A stretch of 64,000 bases of DNA from Pedobacter sp. JY14-1. GTDB taxonomy: Bacteria; Bacteroidota; Bacteroidia; Sphingobacteriales; Sphingobacteriaceae. This document shows positions 27,515 through 37,600 of the stretch, piece by piece; positions within the stretch are counted from its first letter, which is position 1; every line of letters begins with the position of its first letter. The notes under the pieces were generated by a model. That model did no database searches and was not told where the DNA came from. It saw nothing but the letters and a program-made list of their open reading frames with translations. Location: positions 721,786-785,785 of the forward strand of contig NZ_JARJHU010000001.1 in assembly GCF_029269825.1 (NCBI RefSeq), in the 5' to 3' direction. A program made the translations under genes and the position numbers.

Positions 27515-28249
27515 ATGAAAAATTATAACGATCAGCACAATGATCTCCATCAGCACAGCAATACCAGCCGGATATGGAGCGGCCTGATCATCCTGGTAGT
27601 TGGCCTGGTGTTCCTGTTGAAAAATCTCGGTCTTTATATTCCTGACTGGGTAGTGAGCTGGCCTATGCTGCTCATCATTATTGGTTTACTGGTAGGCTAT
27701 AAACGCAGGTTCAACGGCGGAGGCTGGCTGGTGCTGCTGCTGATCGGGGGATTCTTCATGACAGAGCGGGTTACCGACTACGATTTCTCCAAATATTACT
27801 TTGCCATTGCCTTTATTGTAATCGGTCTGTTCCTGATCTTTAAGCCTAAAAGCAGGAAAAAGGAAGTCTGGATCGCAAAGTGGAAGGATAAATTCGATGA
27901 CAAAACAGACAATGACATCCTGGATTCTGTAAATGTGTTTGGGGGAAGCCACCAGTATGTCTACTCCAAGAATTTTAAGGGGGGGGATGTGACCGCAATA
28001 TTCGGAGGCTCGGATATCAACCTGACCCAGGCTGACTTTAACGATACGGTAACACTGGATTTAGTAGCGATTTTCGGCGGCGTAAAGATCATTATCCCTC
28101 CCGACTGGGAGGTTAAATCTGAAGTGACGGCAATTTTCGGGGGAATTGACGACAAAAGGGCCGCTGCCCAATTGGGTGTCGGGCCCAGAAAGATACTGGT
28201 ACTGAAAGGTGTTGCCCTGTTTGGCGGGGTTGACATCAGAAACTTTTAA
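27515..28249 (+). CDS. LiaF-like membrane protein (DUF5668 plus beta-helical tail)
   Basis: 244 residues. Four short membrane helices come first (about 20-40, 46-62, 70-84, 92-110: IWSGLIILVVGLVFLLKN..., WPMLLIIIGLLVGY). After them comes a cytoplasmic or periplasmic beta-solenoid with four repeats of a '(V/A)(N/T)(V/A)(F)GG' type: SVNVFGGS, TAIFGGSD, VAIFGGVK, TAIFGGID, and ALFGGVD at the end. This is the C-terminal fold of LiaF/VraT-type cell-wall-stress sensors. It heads an operon with DUF4288, LytS and LytTR genes, so it probably acts as the negative partner of that two-component system; that is inferred from the LiaFSR precedent. Confidence 0.78.
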   Translation: MKNYNDQHNDLHQHSNTSRIWSGLIILVVGLVFLLKNLGLYIPDWVVSWPMLLIIIGLLVGYKRRFNGGGWLVLLLIGGFFMTERVTDYDFSKYYFAIAFIVIGLFLIFKPKSRKKEVWIAKWKDKFDDKTDNDILDSVNVFGGSHQYVYSKNFKGGDVTAIFGGSDINLTQADFNDTVTLDLVAIFGGVKIIIPPDWEVKSEVTAIFGGIDDKRAAAQLGVGPRKILVLKGVALFGGVDIRNF

Positions 28250-28260
28250 ATGCCTGTACT

Positions 28261-28635
28261 ATGAAATGGTTTTTAACAAAGTACATCTATGAGATCGTAA
28301 GTGGTTCCGGAAATTACGGTGCCCAGTTTGACGAGCAGTTCCGGCTGATAGAGGCACCCGATATACATGAGGCGCTGGACAAGGCAGAGGCACTTGCTGA
28401 AAAGTTCCATCTGCCTTTTGAGAACTGCCGTGGTGAAATGGTCACCTGGAAGTTCATATGCATAGCAGACATCCACGAAATCCAGGTACCACAGGACGGC
28501 GCTGAAATCGCTTCTATATTGCATGAGCCTGCCGACACCAGGGATTTCCTGGAGATAGTGGCCAGACGCCGGGATTTTACCTTAAAACTGATAACCAGCC
28601 AAAGCTTTGACCAACAGACCACTTTCCACCCCTAG
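28261..28635 (+). CDS. DUF4288-domain protein
   Basis: 124 residues, no membrane segment. The start KWFLTKYIYEIVSGSGNYGAQFDEQFRLIEA and the part WKFICIADIHEI fit the DUF4288 pattern ('W..a.li.e......... .e.i.li.A.s.eEA..kA'). Function unknown. It sits 11 bases behind the LiaF-like gene and overlaps the LytS gene by 29 bases, so it belongs to this signalling operon. Confidence 0.7.
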   Translation: MKWFLTKYIYEIVSGSGNYGAQFDEQFRLIEAPDIHEALDKAEALAEKFHLPFENCRGEMVTWKFICIADIHEIQVPQDGAEIASILHEPADTRDFLEIVARRRDFTLKLITSQSFDQQTTFHP

Positions 28636-29671
28636 GATACAGAACATCGCGTTGTTCATCCTGCTGGCATGGACTTCGGTGTTTGTATTGCTTTATTATT
28701 ATACGCTCGATTTAGGGCTGCTGGTTTCCGTGGCAGACAGCGTGGTGACCAATGGCCTGCTTGCCGCCGGCTGTGTTAGTTTGAGCAACCTGCTTGGGTA
28801 TTATCAGCCTAAAAATGAGATGATCCTGTTTATTCTTGTACTTACAGGGGTACTTGCGCTCATCATTACACTCATCAGTAAATTTGCCCTGGGTATACTT
28901 TTCCCGGCAGATAAGGTATACATTTCATTCCTGACCTCGTCTATATGGATGCGGGCGATCATCATCTACGTGTTCCTGGGCTGGTGCGCACTGGCCAATA
29001 TTCTCTGGTACCGGCTGGAAGAACAGTCTGCGACCCAGGAAAGGTTGCTGGCTGCCGAGACGCTTTCCAAGGAAGCTGAACTGAACAAGCTGAGACACCA
29101 GTTGCAGCCACACTTCTTATTCAACAGCCTGAACTCGGTCTATGCACTGACCATTGTAAACCCCAAAGAAGCCGGGGTGATGATCACCAAACTTGCGTCG
29201 TTCCTGCGTGGTACACTCAAAAGGGACGACGAGGTATGGGTGAATGTAGCCGAAGAGATGGAATACATCCAGTTATACCTGGATATTGAAAAGGTGAGGT
29301 TCAGCCACCGGCTTAACCTGGATATTGCTGTTGAAGAGCAAAGCCTGGGGATGTGCCTGCCGGGCACGCTGCTGCAGCCTATCGTGGAAAATGCGATCAA
29401 ATTCGGTCTTTACAACACTTCCGCAGCGATCACCATTACCATAAGGGTTTCGGTAGACCAGGGCCTGCTGAAAATCTGCGTACAGAATCCTTTTGATCCG
29501 GAGATGAAAGCTGCCGGTGGAACCGGCTTCGGCTTGTCTGCGATTAAAAGAAGGTTATATTTGCTCTTCGCAAACGATAATCTGCTGCAGGCGGCTGCTA
29601 TAACAGATAATTTGTACAGAACTACGCTTAAAATACCTCAGACAAATGATAAGAACCATACTGATCGATGA
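28607..29671 (+). CDS. LytS-type sensor histidine kinase
   Basis: 354 residues. Four membrane helices (about 12-32, 45-65, 70-95, 112-130) are followed by a coiled coil and the His_kinase motif LRHQLQPHFLFNSLNSVYAL, whose HFLFN histidine is the phosphoacceptor. The ATPase part has LQPIVENAIKFGLYN (N box) and GTGFGLSAIKRRLYLLF (G box). No extracytoplasmic sensor domain, so it senses in the membrane, perhaps through the LiaF-like protein. The start is a TTG at 28607 within DUF4288; no in-frame ATG precedes the first helix. It overlaps the response regulator by 26 bases. Confidence 0.88.
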   Translation: MTNRPLSTPRIQNIALFILLAWTSVFVLLYYYTLDLGLLVSVADSVVTNGLLAAGCVSLSNLLGYYQPKNEMILFILVLTGVLALIITLISKFALGILFPADKVYISFLTSSIWMRAIIIYVFLGWCALANILWYRLEEQSATQERLLAAETLSKEAELNKLRHQLQPHFLFNSLNSVYALTIVNPKEAGVMITKLASFLRGTLKRDDEVWVNVAEEMEYIQLYLDIEKVRFSHRLNLDIAVEEQSLGMCLPGTLLQPIVENAIKFGLYNTSAAITITIRVSVDQGLLKICVQNPFDPEMKAAGGTGFGLSAIKRRLYLLFANDNLLQAAAITDNLYRTTLKIPQTNDKNHTDR

Positions 29672-30386
29672 CGAGTCTCTGGCCAGGGATATCGTGAAGC
29701 ATTATCTGAACGACTTTCCGGACATTGAAGTAGTGGAAGAGTGCAGTGACGGGTTTGAAGGCGTAAAGGCCATTGCCCGGCATCAGCCTGACTTTATCTT
29801 CCTGGATATCCAGATGCCCCGTATCAATGGTTTCGAGATGCTGGAGCTGGTGGACAATCCGCCGCCGGTCATATTTACGACTGCTTTTGATGAATATGCG
29901 ATAAAGGCCTTTGAGGTCAGTGCTGTAGATTACCTGCTTAAGCCCATCGAAAAGGTAAGGTTTGAACAGGCCGTACAGAAGCTGTCCAAACGCCTGCAAA
30001 GTAAGGATATACCGGTAAACCAGGAGCTCCTGGATACGGCATCGCTGAGCCCGGCACAAAACAACCGGGTGGTGGTAAAGCAGAACGGGGTGATCAAGAT
30101 CATTGCCGTAACGGACATCCATTACCTGGAAGCAGACGACGACTATGTAAAGCTGAGTACGACGGAAGGGGTCTTTCATAAGAACAAAACCATGACTTTC
30201 TTTGAACGTACGCTTGATCCCGCTCAGTTCATCAGGATACACCGTTCGTATATGATCAACCTTTCACAGGTGACCAGGATCGAGCTGAAGGAAAAAGACA
30301 GTTACATTGTGCTTCTGAAATCGGATATCTGGCTGCCGGTAAGCAAAACAGGATATGTAAAGCTGAAGGCTGCCCTGGGTATGTAA
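29646..30386 (+). CDS. LytTR-family response regulator
   Basis: 246 residues. Receiver domain 1-120 with D54 (FIFLDIQMPRINGFEML) and the switch lysine in DYLLKPIEKV. The LytTR DNA-binding domain runs from about 140 (IKIIAVTDIHYLEADDDYVKL...FERTLDPAQFIRIHRSYMIN). It is the cognate regulator of the LytS kinase just upstream. Targets likely include its own operon. Last gene before rpmH, which has its own promoter. Confidence 0.93.
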   Translation: MIRTILIDDESLARDIVKHYLNDFPDIEVVEECSDGFEGVKAIARHQPDFIFLDIQMPRINGFEMLELVDNPPPVIFTTAFDEYAIKAFEVSAVDYLLKPIEKVRFEQAVQKLSKRLQSKDIPVNQELLDTASLSPAQNNRVVVKQNGVIKIIAVTDIHYLEADDDYVKLSTTEGVFHKNKTMTFFERTLDPAQFIRIHRSYMINLSQVTRIELKEKDSYIVLLKSDIWLPVSKTGYVKLKAALGM

Positions 30387-30404
30387 CACGTTTTCAATAT
30401 TGTA

Positions 30405-30436
30405 TTTGCATTTGAAAAAAGATACCGCTATATTTG
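30405..30436 (+). promoter_or_regulatory. Promoter of rpmH
   Basis: TTTG (30405-30408), 20 bases, TATATTTG (30429-30436); the rpmH ATG is 41 bases further on. Confidence 0.7.
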
Positions 30437-30477
30437 CACCTCTTATTTAAAAAAGACAGTCAAAGTATTATACAGTT

Positions 30478-30636
30478 ATGAAAAGAACATTCCAACCTTC
30501 GCAAAGAAAGAGAAGAAACAAACATGGCTTCCGCGAAAGAATGGCTACTGCAAACGGCAGAAGGGTCTTGGCTTCACGCCGTGCAAAAGGAAGAAAGAGA
30601 CTGACAGTTTCTGACGAGCGTCGTCACAAAGCATAA
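30478..30636 (+). CDS. rpmH: 50S ribosomal protein L34
   Basis: 52 residues starting [20 protein letters not shown] and ending in a basic tail with [14 protein letters not shown]. This is the normal L34 sequence, with a short C-terminal extension ([10 protein letters not shown]) as common in this phylum. It is part of the large subunit near the exit tunnel. It stands in the classic order rpmH-rnpA-yidD. The next gene, rnpA, begins 69 bases later. dnaA and oriC are not seen here. Confidence 0.98.
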   Translation: MKRTFQPSQRKRRNKHGFRERMATANGRRVLASRRAKGRKRLTVSDERRHKA

Positions 30637-30704
30637 GTTTTGATTGCGTAGCGCAATGCGCTGGCAGATCAGGACCATCTATCTGCAACCCTGCGATCAA
30701 AAAC

Positions 30705-31130
30705 ATGAATACATTTTCTAAAGAAGAACGGTTGTGCAGCAGAAAGTTAATTGACTTGCTGTTCAAAAACGGTTCTTCTTTTTTATTATATCCTTTTAGC
30801 GTTTATTACCTCCGGATAGACCGGGCTGAGACACAGACTGAAAAACTTGCCGGGAAGCGCACCTTCCCGGTCCAGGTGGTCATCAATGTTTCCAAGAAAA
30901 GATACAAACGCGCGGTTGACCGCAATCTGGTAAAACGCCGCAGCCGGGAAGCTTACCGGCTTCAGAAAGCGGCATTACTATACAAAGGGCTAAGTGAAAA
31001 AGCAGCTTCGCCCGAACAGGACAAGCTGCTTTTGCTCTCTCTTCAGTTTGTCGGAAAGCAGATCTATGACCATACCTTTTTTGAAAAGAAGATGGCAGCG
31101 GTATTTAATAAACTCCTGTCTTTGCTATGA
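30705..31130 (+). CDS. rnpA: Ribonuclease P protein component
   Basis: 141 residues. [20 protein letters not shown] is the usual start. The RNR motif is [22 protein letters not shown], with the basic residues that contact the P RNA and the pre-tRNA leader. It assists 5'-end maturation of tRNAs. The stop overlaps the yidD start by 4 bases (ATGA). Confidence 0.95.
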   Translation: MNTFSKEERLCSRKLIDLLFKNGSSFLLYPFSVYYLRIDRAETQTEKLAGKRTFPVQVVINVSKKRYKRAVDRNLVKRRSREAYRLQKAALLYKGLSEKAASPEQDKLLLLSLQFVGKQIYDHTFFEKKMAAVFNKLLSLL

Positions 31131-31357
31131 AATGGCTGTACTCCCTGGTTTCATGGATATTCTTGGCGCTGATCAGACTGTATCAATGGCTGCTTTCCCC
31201 GCTTTTGGGTGCCAGTTGCCGCTTCACGCCTACCTGCTCACAATATGGGATCGAGGCGATCAAAAAATACGGGCCATTTAAAGGTGGCTGGCTTACGCTG
31301 AAACGGATCGGGCGCTGCCATCCCTGGGGAGCACACGGACACGATCCTGTCCCCTGA
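31127..31357 (+). CDS. yidD: Membrane protein insertion efficiency factor YidD
   Basis: 76 residues. A first amphipathic or membrane segment ([22 protein letters not shown]) is followed by [25 protein letters not shown] and [17 protein letters not shown], the highly conserved YidD pattern with three cysteines. It aids YidC-dependent insertion at the inner membrane. yidC itself is not in the window. Confidence 0.97.
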   Translation: MKWLYSLVSWIFLALIRLYQWLLSPLLGASCRFTPTCSQYGIEAIKKYGPFKGGWLTLKRIGRCHPWGAHGHDPVP

Positions 31358-31363
31358 GTTTAT

Positions 31364-31371
31364 TATCTTTG
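31364..31371 (+). promoter_or_regulatory. -7 promoter element of tsaB
   Basis: TATCTTTG fits TAnnTTTG, 39 bases before the ATG; no clear -33. Confidence 0.45.
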
Positions 31372-31410
31372 ACAATTCATCTTTTGAACCTGAAACTTAT
31401 TTGATCCCGC

Positions 31411-32094
31411 ATGGCTAAGATACTTCAACTGGAAACCGCTACCCAGACCTGCTCTGTGGCGCTTGCTGAAAATGGCACTACGCTGGCGCTGAAAGAACTT
31501 GCCCAGCCTAATATCCATGCGGGCATGCTGACCTTATTCATCGATGAGGTCATGCGGACCGCGGGCATGGGCTATGCTGACCTGGATGCAGTGGCGGTAA
31601 GTATGGGCCCCGGTTCTTATACAGGCTTACGCATCGGCGTTTCTACAGCCAAGGGCCTGTGCTATGCGCTCGAAAAACCACTGATCGGTGTAGATACCCT
31701 GCAAATGATGGCTGCCGGGTTTATTCTGGAAAATGATGGTTTTGACGGACTGGTCTGTCCGATGATAGATGCCAGGAGAATGGAGGTATTTACAGCAATA
31801 TTCGACCATAGTCTGCGTAAGATAGGTGACACCGCCGCTGTCATTGTTGACGCTTCGAGCTTTTCTCACCTGAGCGCCGCGCAGCGTATGGCCTTTATCG
31901 GGGACGGGGCCGCAAAATGTGCAGCTGTACTTGAAGGCTCTTATGCTTTTTTCCCGGGAGGCAACTACAACTCTGCACGGCATATGAGCCAGCTGGCCTA
32001 CAGACAATTCGAGACCGGGCAGTTTGAGGATGTTGCTTATTTTGAGCCTTTTTATCTGAAGGATTTCGTGCTGACCACCCCTAAAAAGAAATAA
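31411..32094 (+). CDS. tsaB: tRNA threonylcarbamoyladenosine biosynthesis protein TsaB
   Basis: 227 residues, family length. It starts ILQLETATQTCSVALAENG; the characteristic central part is VSMGPGSYTGLRIGVSTAKGL. The ASKHA-type fold is kept but the metal-binding histidines of TsaD are absent, as expected for TsaB. It partners TsaD and TsaE to make t6A37 in ANN-decoding tRNAs. Alone, with its own -7 element. Confidence 0.96.
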   Translation: MAKILQLETATQTCSVALAENGTTLALKELAQPNIHAGMLTLFIDEVMRTAGMGYADLDAVAVSMGPGSYTGLRIGVSTAKGLCYALEKPLIGVDTLQMMAAGFILENDGFDGLVCPMIDARRMEVFTAIFDHSLRKIGDTAAVIVDASSFSHLSAAQRMAFIGDGAAKCAAVLEGSYAFFPGGNYNSARHMSQLAYRQFETGQFEDVAYFEPFYLKDFVLTTPKKK

Positions 32095-32129
32095 GCGGTT
32101 TCAAATGATGACATATGTGTCAAATTCCT

Positions 32130-32137
32130 TAATTTTG
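32130..32137 (+). promoter_or_regulatory. -7 promoter element of rpoN
   Basis: TAATTTTG, 31 bases before the rpoN ATG; no clean -33 TTG. Confidence 0.45.
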
Positions 32138-32168
32138 GCGCTGGTCAACCTTTAATGCGAGCTTTCTT

Positions 32169-33641
32169 ATGCTGAAACAACACTTACAACAGAAATTACT
32201 ACAGAAGTTATCTCCTCAGCAGATCCAGTTCATTAAACTGCTTCAGGTACCGACCGTAGCGCTGGACACCCGCATTAAAGAAGAACTCGAAGAAAACCCG
32301 GCACTTGAGGATCCAAGCCTGATGATCGCGGACGAACCAAGAGGGGAATACGACGATCTGAACGAAAACAGCGATGATTATGACCCGGGGCAGAAGGAAG
32401 ACAGCATGGATGAGTTCAACGTAGATGATTACCTGCAGGACGACGGGCTGAATGACTACAGTACCTCCTATAACAACAGTGATGATGAAGAGGACAAAAA
32501 GGAAACGCCGATTGCCATCGAGCGCACCTTTTTCGAAAGCCTGCAGGAACAGCTTGACCTTGTTCCCCTTTCTGATACGGACTTTATCATCGGCAGGCAG
32601 ATTATAGGCAGTCTTGATGATGACGGCTACCTGCGGCGTCCAATTACTTCCATGATCGATGATCTGGCATTTTCGCAGAATGTAATGGTGGAAGAAGAAG
32701 ACGTGCTGGAAATGCTGAAGGTGATTCAGGCCTTTGACCCTCCCGGAATTGCGGCAAGGGACCTTCAGGAATGCCTGACCTTGCAGTTAAAGCGAAAGGA
32801 CACCAGCAACCCGATCATACAAAAGGCTATTGAAATCGTAGCCAATTACCTGGATGAATTTACCCGTAAGCATTACGATAAACTGGAAAAGGCACTTGGA
32901 TTAAATAGTGACGACCTTAAGGAAATCGTGAATGAGATCCTGAGGCTTAATCCTAAACCAGGCGACTCGAACCAGGTAACGACCAAGCAACTGCAAATCA
33001 TTCCTGACTTCCACATTACGAATAACGAAGGCGTATTGATCCTGACGCTGAACTCCAAGAATGCGCCTGAGCTCAGAGTAAGCAGGTCTTACATCGATAT
33101 GTTCGACCACTATGACAAAGCTGCCCAGAAGGACAAGAAAATGAAGGAGGCCGTTCAGTTCGTAAAACAGAAGCTGGATTCTGCAAAATGGTTTATTGAT
33201 GCCATTAAGCAGCGCCAGCAAACGTTGCTGAAGACGATGAACGCCATTATGCAATACCAATATGAATACCTGCTGACCGGCGATGAACGTAAAATGCGCC
33301 CGATGATCCTGAAAGACATCGCAGATAAGATCGACATGGATATTTCAACCGTTTCACGCGTAGCGAACTCTAAATATGTGCAGACTGAATTCGGTACGTT
33401 TTTACTGAAGTCCTTCTTTTCTGAAGCGATACAAACGGAGAGCGGCGAAGAGGTGTCCAATAAGGAAGTGAAGAAGATATTGGAAGACTGCATCAGTAAT
33501 GAAGACAAACGCAAGCCGCTTGCCGACGAAAAGCTAACGGAAATCCTGAAGGACCGTGGCTATAATATTGCGCGCAGGACCGTGGCCAAATACAGGGAGC
33601 AAATGAACATTCCTGTTGCCCGGCTCAGAAAGGAACTTTAA
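32169..33641 (+). CDS. rpoN: RNA polymerase sigma-54 factor
   Basis: 490 residues. Region I (1-50) is the glutamine-rich activator-interacting part (QHLQQKLLQKLSPQQIQFIKLLQ). Region II (about 50-115) is strongly acidic. The core-binding domain follows (ERTFFESLQEQL, FDPPGIAARDLQECLTLQL). Then come the DNA-binding helix-turn-helix (DKIDMDISTVSRVANSKYV) and, at the end, the RpoN box ARRTVAKYRE at about 470-480. It needs an AAA+ activator; none is encoded in the window. It is convergent with the PorP/SprF gene, with only 5 bases between the stops and no terminator seen. Confidence 0.96.
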   Translation: MLKQHLQQKLLQKLSPQQIQFIKLLQVPTVALDTRIKEELEENPALEDPSLMIADEPRGEYDDLNENSDDYDPGQKEDSMDEFNVDDYLQDDGLNDYSTSYNNSDDEEDKKETPIAIERTFFESLQEQLDLVPLSDTDFIIGRQIIGSLDDDGYLRRPITSMIDDLAFSQNVMVEEEDVLEMLKVIQAFDPPGIAARDLQECLTLQLKRKDTSNPIIQKAIEIVANYLDEFTRKHYDKLEKALGLNSDDLKEIVNEILRLNPKPGDSNQVTTKQLQIIPDFHITNNEGVLILTLNSKNAPELRVSRSYIDMFDHYDKAAQKDKKMKEAVQFVKQKLDSAKWFIDAIKQRQQTLLKTMNAIMQYQYEYLLTGDERKMRPMILKDIADKIDMDISTVSRVANSKYVQTEFGTFLLKSFFSEAIQTESGEEVSNKEVKKILEDCISNEDKRKPLADEKLTEILKDRGYNIARRTVAKYREQMNIPVARLRKEL

Positions 33642-33646
33642 GCTTA

Positions 33647-34672
33647 CTACCACATCCTGGTGGTACTCCAGACTTCATAGATGTTATTAAGTTGAAGGCC
33701 CAGCACAATTTCATGGCTTCCGTTGCTTACGTTGTTCAGCTCTGAGGTCACGAAATCGTAAGAATACGTAAGGTTGATGAGCTTACTGATATTGACGCCT
33801 GCAAGCGCCGAAAATGAATCGTTCCTGCGGTAACTGCCTCCTATCCATATCCTGTCTTTAAAAGCAAGTTTCAGATTGGTATCAAAAGAAAGTGGCGCGG
33901 GACTGACCTGCTTGAACATAACAGACGGCGTAGCTGCGATTTCATCGGATACAAAGAAACGGTAGCCTGCCGTAAAAAACCAATGTGGTACATTTTTACC
34001 CTGGTTAAAACCAGGGTCACTGGTGAACTTCAGTTTCTGGGGCAGTATTTGCTGAACAGAGGCTCCGGCAAAAAAACGTGCGCCATACAACCAGAGGCCA
34101 ACATTGAGGTCCGGTTTGACCTGGCTTACAATCGCGTTGCTCACCGCCGGGTCATTCTGCGGGTCGGCAGTACCAAAATCCAGCGCGTATACATCCAGTC
34201 CGATGCGGGTTATGCCTGCAGACATCCCCAGGGAAAGATTGAGCTGCTGCCCTACCCTGAGATGATAGGCGTAGCTAAGATTGGCATCAAACCGTGAAAG
34301 CGGGCCGACATCATCAAGTACCGCAATCACCCCCATACCATGGTGTGCCGGTGATGCGGTATAGTTCTGCATATAGTTCCGGCTCATGGGATCGTCTCCG
34401 TGATCGGCCAGTGAAAGTGCATTGCGCCAGAGGTAATTATCGCCGAATTTCCAGTTGGCGGACAGAAATGAAGTTTGCGGTGCATCTTTGATACCTGTCC
34501 ACTGTTTACGATAGCCCAGCTTTACATCGGTGTAGTTTTCAATGCCACTCAAAGCAGGGTTTAAAAGATAGTTGTTAAAGATGTACTGGGTATATTGAGG
34601 CCGCTGCTGTGCGACGGACCGGTAACACAACAAACCAATAAAGACGAAGGTCAGATATCTGGTTATTTTCAC
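33647..34672 (-). CDS. PorP/SprF family outer-membrane protein
   Basis: 341 residues. Signal peptide (ITRYLTFVFIGLLCYRSVAQ), then QRPQYTQYIFNNYLLNPALSGIENYTDVKLGYRKQWTGI, the diagnostic PorP/SprF opening, then a beta-barrel of about 12-14 strands with the final LVLGLQLNN-type strand. PorP/SprF proteins anchor or hold T9SS cargo at the cell surface, and are usually encoded right after the cargo gene, as here (1-base gap). Its partner is therefore the PKD/CHU_C protein upstream. Confidence 0.92.
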   Translation of the reverse strand: MKITRYLTFVFIGLLCYRSVAQQRPQYTQYIFNNYLLNPALSGIENYTDVKLGYRKQWTGIKDAPQTSFLSANWKFGDNYLWRNALSLADHGDDPMSRNYMQNYTASPAHHGMGVIAVLDDVGPLSRFDANLSYAYHLRVGQQLNLSLGMSAGITRIGLDVYALDFGTADPQNDPAVSNAIVSQVKPDLNVGLWLYGARFFAGASVQQILPQKLKFTSDPGFNQGKNVPHWFFTAGYRFFVSDEIAATPSVMFKQVSPAPLSFDTNLKLAFKDRIWIGGSYRRNDSFSALAGVNISKLINLTYSYDFVTSELNNVSNGSHEIVLGLQLNNIYEVWSTTRMW

Positions 34673-34673
34673 T

Positions 34674-37600
34674 TTATTTCAGAATGGTTAATGGTCCCGT
34701 GAGTGGCTTTCTGCTGTTATTCAGGTTGATAATATAATAATAAGTTCCGACAGGTAAAAACTGTCCGTTATATTTTCCGTCAAATGGCTTGTAAAAACCT
34801 TTGCTGAAATAAACGCGCTGGCCATAACGGTTGAATATCTCCACCGTGGCATTGAGATAGATTTCCATATTTTCAATCACCCAGGTATCGTTTCTGCCAT
34901 CGCCGTTGGGACTGAAACTATTGGGCGGGTTGACATCGGGGATAATGTGCACATTCAGCTTTTCAACGACACTACATCCATTCTGATTGACAATGGTAAT
35001 GGTATACGTTTTTTCCGTATCTGCTGTAACGACCGGATTGGGAATATTGGCATTGTCAAGACCGTCAGCAGGTTGCCAGCGGTAAGTAAGTCCGCTTCCC
35101 CTGCCGAGATCAAGCTGCCTTTGGTCGCCCGGATACATAAAGACATCCCGCGGATTACTGACCACAGGTATGTCATATACCGTAATACTTTGTGTCTTCA
35201 CATCATCACAGCCCTGTGCGTTGCTAAAAGTATAAGTAATGACGTGTGTGCCTGCTCCTGCAGCACCGGGATCAAAAGTTCCGTCTTTACTCACCCCTCT
35301 GCCGCTGAACACTCCGATGCCGGCAACGCCCAGTTGCTCGCCGGCTGAACTGATTTTTACCGGACCTGTATTGAGACAGACCGGGTCGATGGCCCCGAAG
35401 ACAACGTTGGGATTGGGATATATGGTAATCGTCTGCTGTGTTTCCTGATAGCAGGTCTGTCCTGAGTAAGCCCGCATCACTATGGTGTATTCCTTAGGAA
35501 GCGGGGAAGTAGCAGCGGGATAAGTAAAATCATAGGTCTTTCCCGGTTCCGGATCTTCATCGGTGATGGTCTGTGCAGGTTGGGTATGGTCGGGTATCCA
35601 GACAATCCTGACAATATTTCCCGGAGCTACCCTGGCCCTGTTCACTACGGTCACTTTTTCCCTGCTGCATAAGGCTTTGCTGTTCATGACGTCAAAGTCA
35701 GCTATAGCATCTGCTCCATTGACAAAGAGTTCCTTGTTCGTAATGGCTGCGCACCCATTTTTGGTAACAACGGTAAGGGTCACGGTATATTTGCCGGGAG
35801 CCAAGTACTTGTGTACCGGGCTTTCCTGCGTATCGGAATTCAGCGGATTACCAGCATCGCCAAAATTCCAGAGATAAGTGAGTTCAGATTTATTACCTGC
35901 ATCGTCGGATGAGCGGTTAATAAACACGGCATCTTTGTCGTTCACACAAATCTCCGGAAGTGCGAAATCTGCCTTAGGAAGCGCCTCAATGGTGACAGAT
36001 TTAGAAACGGTGGCACTAAAACAGCCGTCTGAAGTACCGGCAATGAGGGTAACCTGGTAGATGCCGGGCCTGGAATATTTATGCTTTGCCGCCTGTGTGG
36101 TAATTTCCGGACTTCCGTCGCCAAAGTTCCAGCGCCAGGAACTGGGCTGAATACCTCCTTCGACAATTGTCTTGTCCAGTACCACTACTTCCGAGCTGAT
36201 GCATTCCGTTGAATTCATGTCAAAACCAGGAGTAATCCTGGGTTTCACCAGTACCTGTACTTCTACCGGGTCGGACAGGCAGCCCTCCTCCAGGCCCGCT
36301 GTCAGTTTAACGGTCTTTACTCCTGAAGTACTATAGGTGTAGACCGGGTTTTGTTCAGATGATGTCTGGCTGTTTTCGCCAAGATCCCATATCCATTTGT
36401 TTACCGGAACGTCTGCTATGTTAAGCGTACTTTTATCGGTTAGCGTTAATGCAGTTCCAAAGCAGATTTCTTCGGGGGCATCGAACGCAGCGACAGGAAT
36501 GGGATAGACGGAAAAAGCAAACTCATAATCTACAGGTCTGCCGAGGCAGCTTTCCGTATCCGGCATTACTGCCGTAACCTTCATTGCATGTGTCTCAATA
36601 CGGGCGAACGTCCGCTTTGCGGCATAGATATATTCGTAAAGTACCTGCCCGCCCGGGCTGACGATCTCTTTCGGGACGGTCATCGTGGTTACCGGGATTT
36701 CTTCGTCCAGTTGCCAGATGACCTGGTCGTCTTTCGGTCTGAAGGGAAAGACGATCTTAAAGTCTGAGGCCTGGTCCTTACAGGCATTGGGGGCATCGAA
36801 ACCGGTAACGGTGTTACTGATCAGCAGGTAATTGTTTGCCGCGAGGTTGGTGCCTGCTGAATAGGCATAGGATTCATGATCCCCGAATCCGTAAGCGATG
36901 GCGTTGAATCCTTCGCTGGCCGACAGGGTCGAATTGATATCGTACACCTGCAGTTGAACATAAGAAAGAGCGGGATTGGAAGGCACTACTGACCAGTTGG
37001 CATTGGCGACTGGCTGGCCGTTCAGACGAAAACTGCCCGTCGCCGCAGTAGACATACACACATTGATGTATTTCTCCTTTATGTCTTCCTCACGGGATGA
37101 AAACAAGGTGATGTTCCTGATGTTGAATTCAACGGGATTGAGCAGCACCATCTCAGGATCTCCGTACAGGTTCGGTAACGGGCTCCCGCAATCCTGGGTC
37201 AGCGCATACTGGGCCACACTGATATTTTTATCGGCACTGATATATACCGGAACCGACATCCGGCCTGATGTATACATCTGACCCTTGTTGAGGACAACGG
37301 GGCTGCCATTATCACTTGCGTTAACTATGGTGTAATCTTCCTGGGCCAGGACACGATAGTAAAAATACCGGTTGATAAATGGTATGGCCGTGTAAGTCTT
37401 CCCCCAGCTCACCGTAGGATAAAGCTGCTGATAAAGGGGGTCGCGCGAAGAAGCACAACCGATGGACACCGAGGTACTTCCCGAAAAGGCGGCAAAACGT
37501 TTGGTGCAGTTATCTGCAGACCCCGGATCGATCTCTGCATAAGTCCCGGTAAGGTCCTCATTTCCGTCTGGCATATATTGATAGACATCACCCGCATTGG

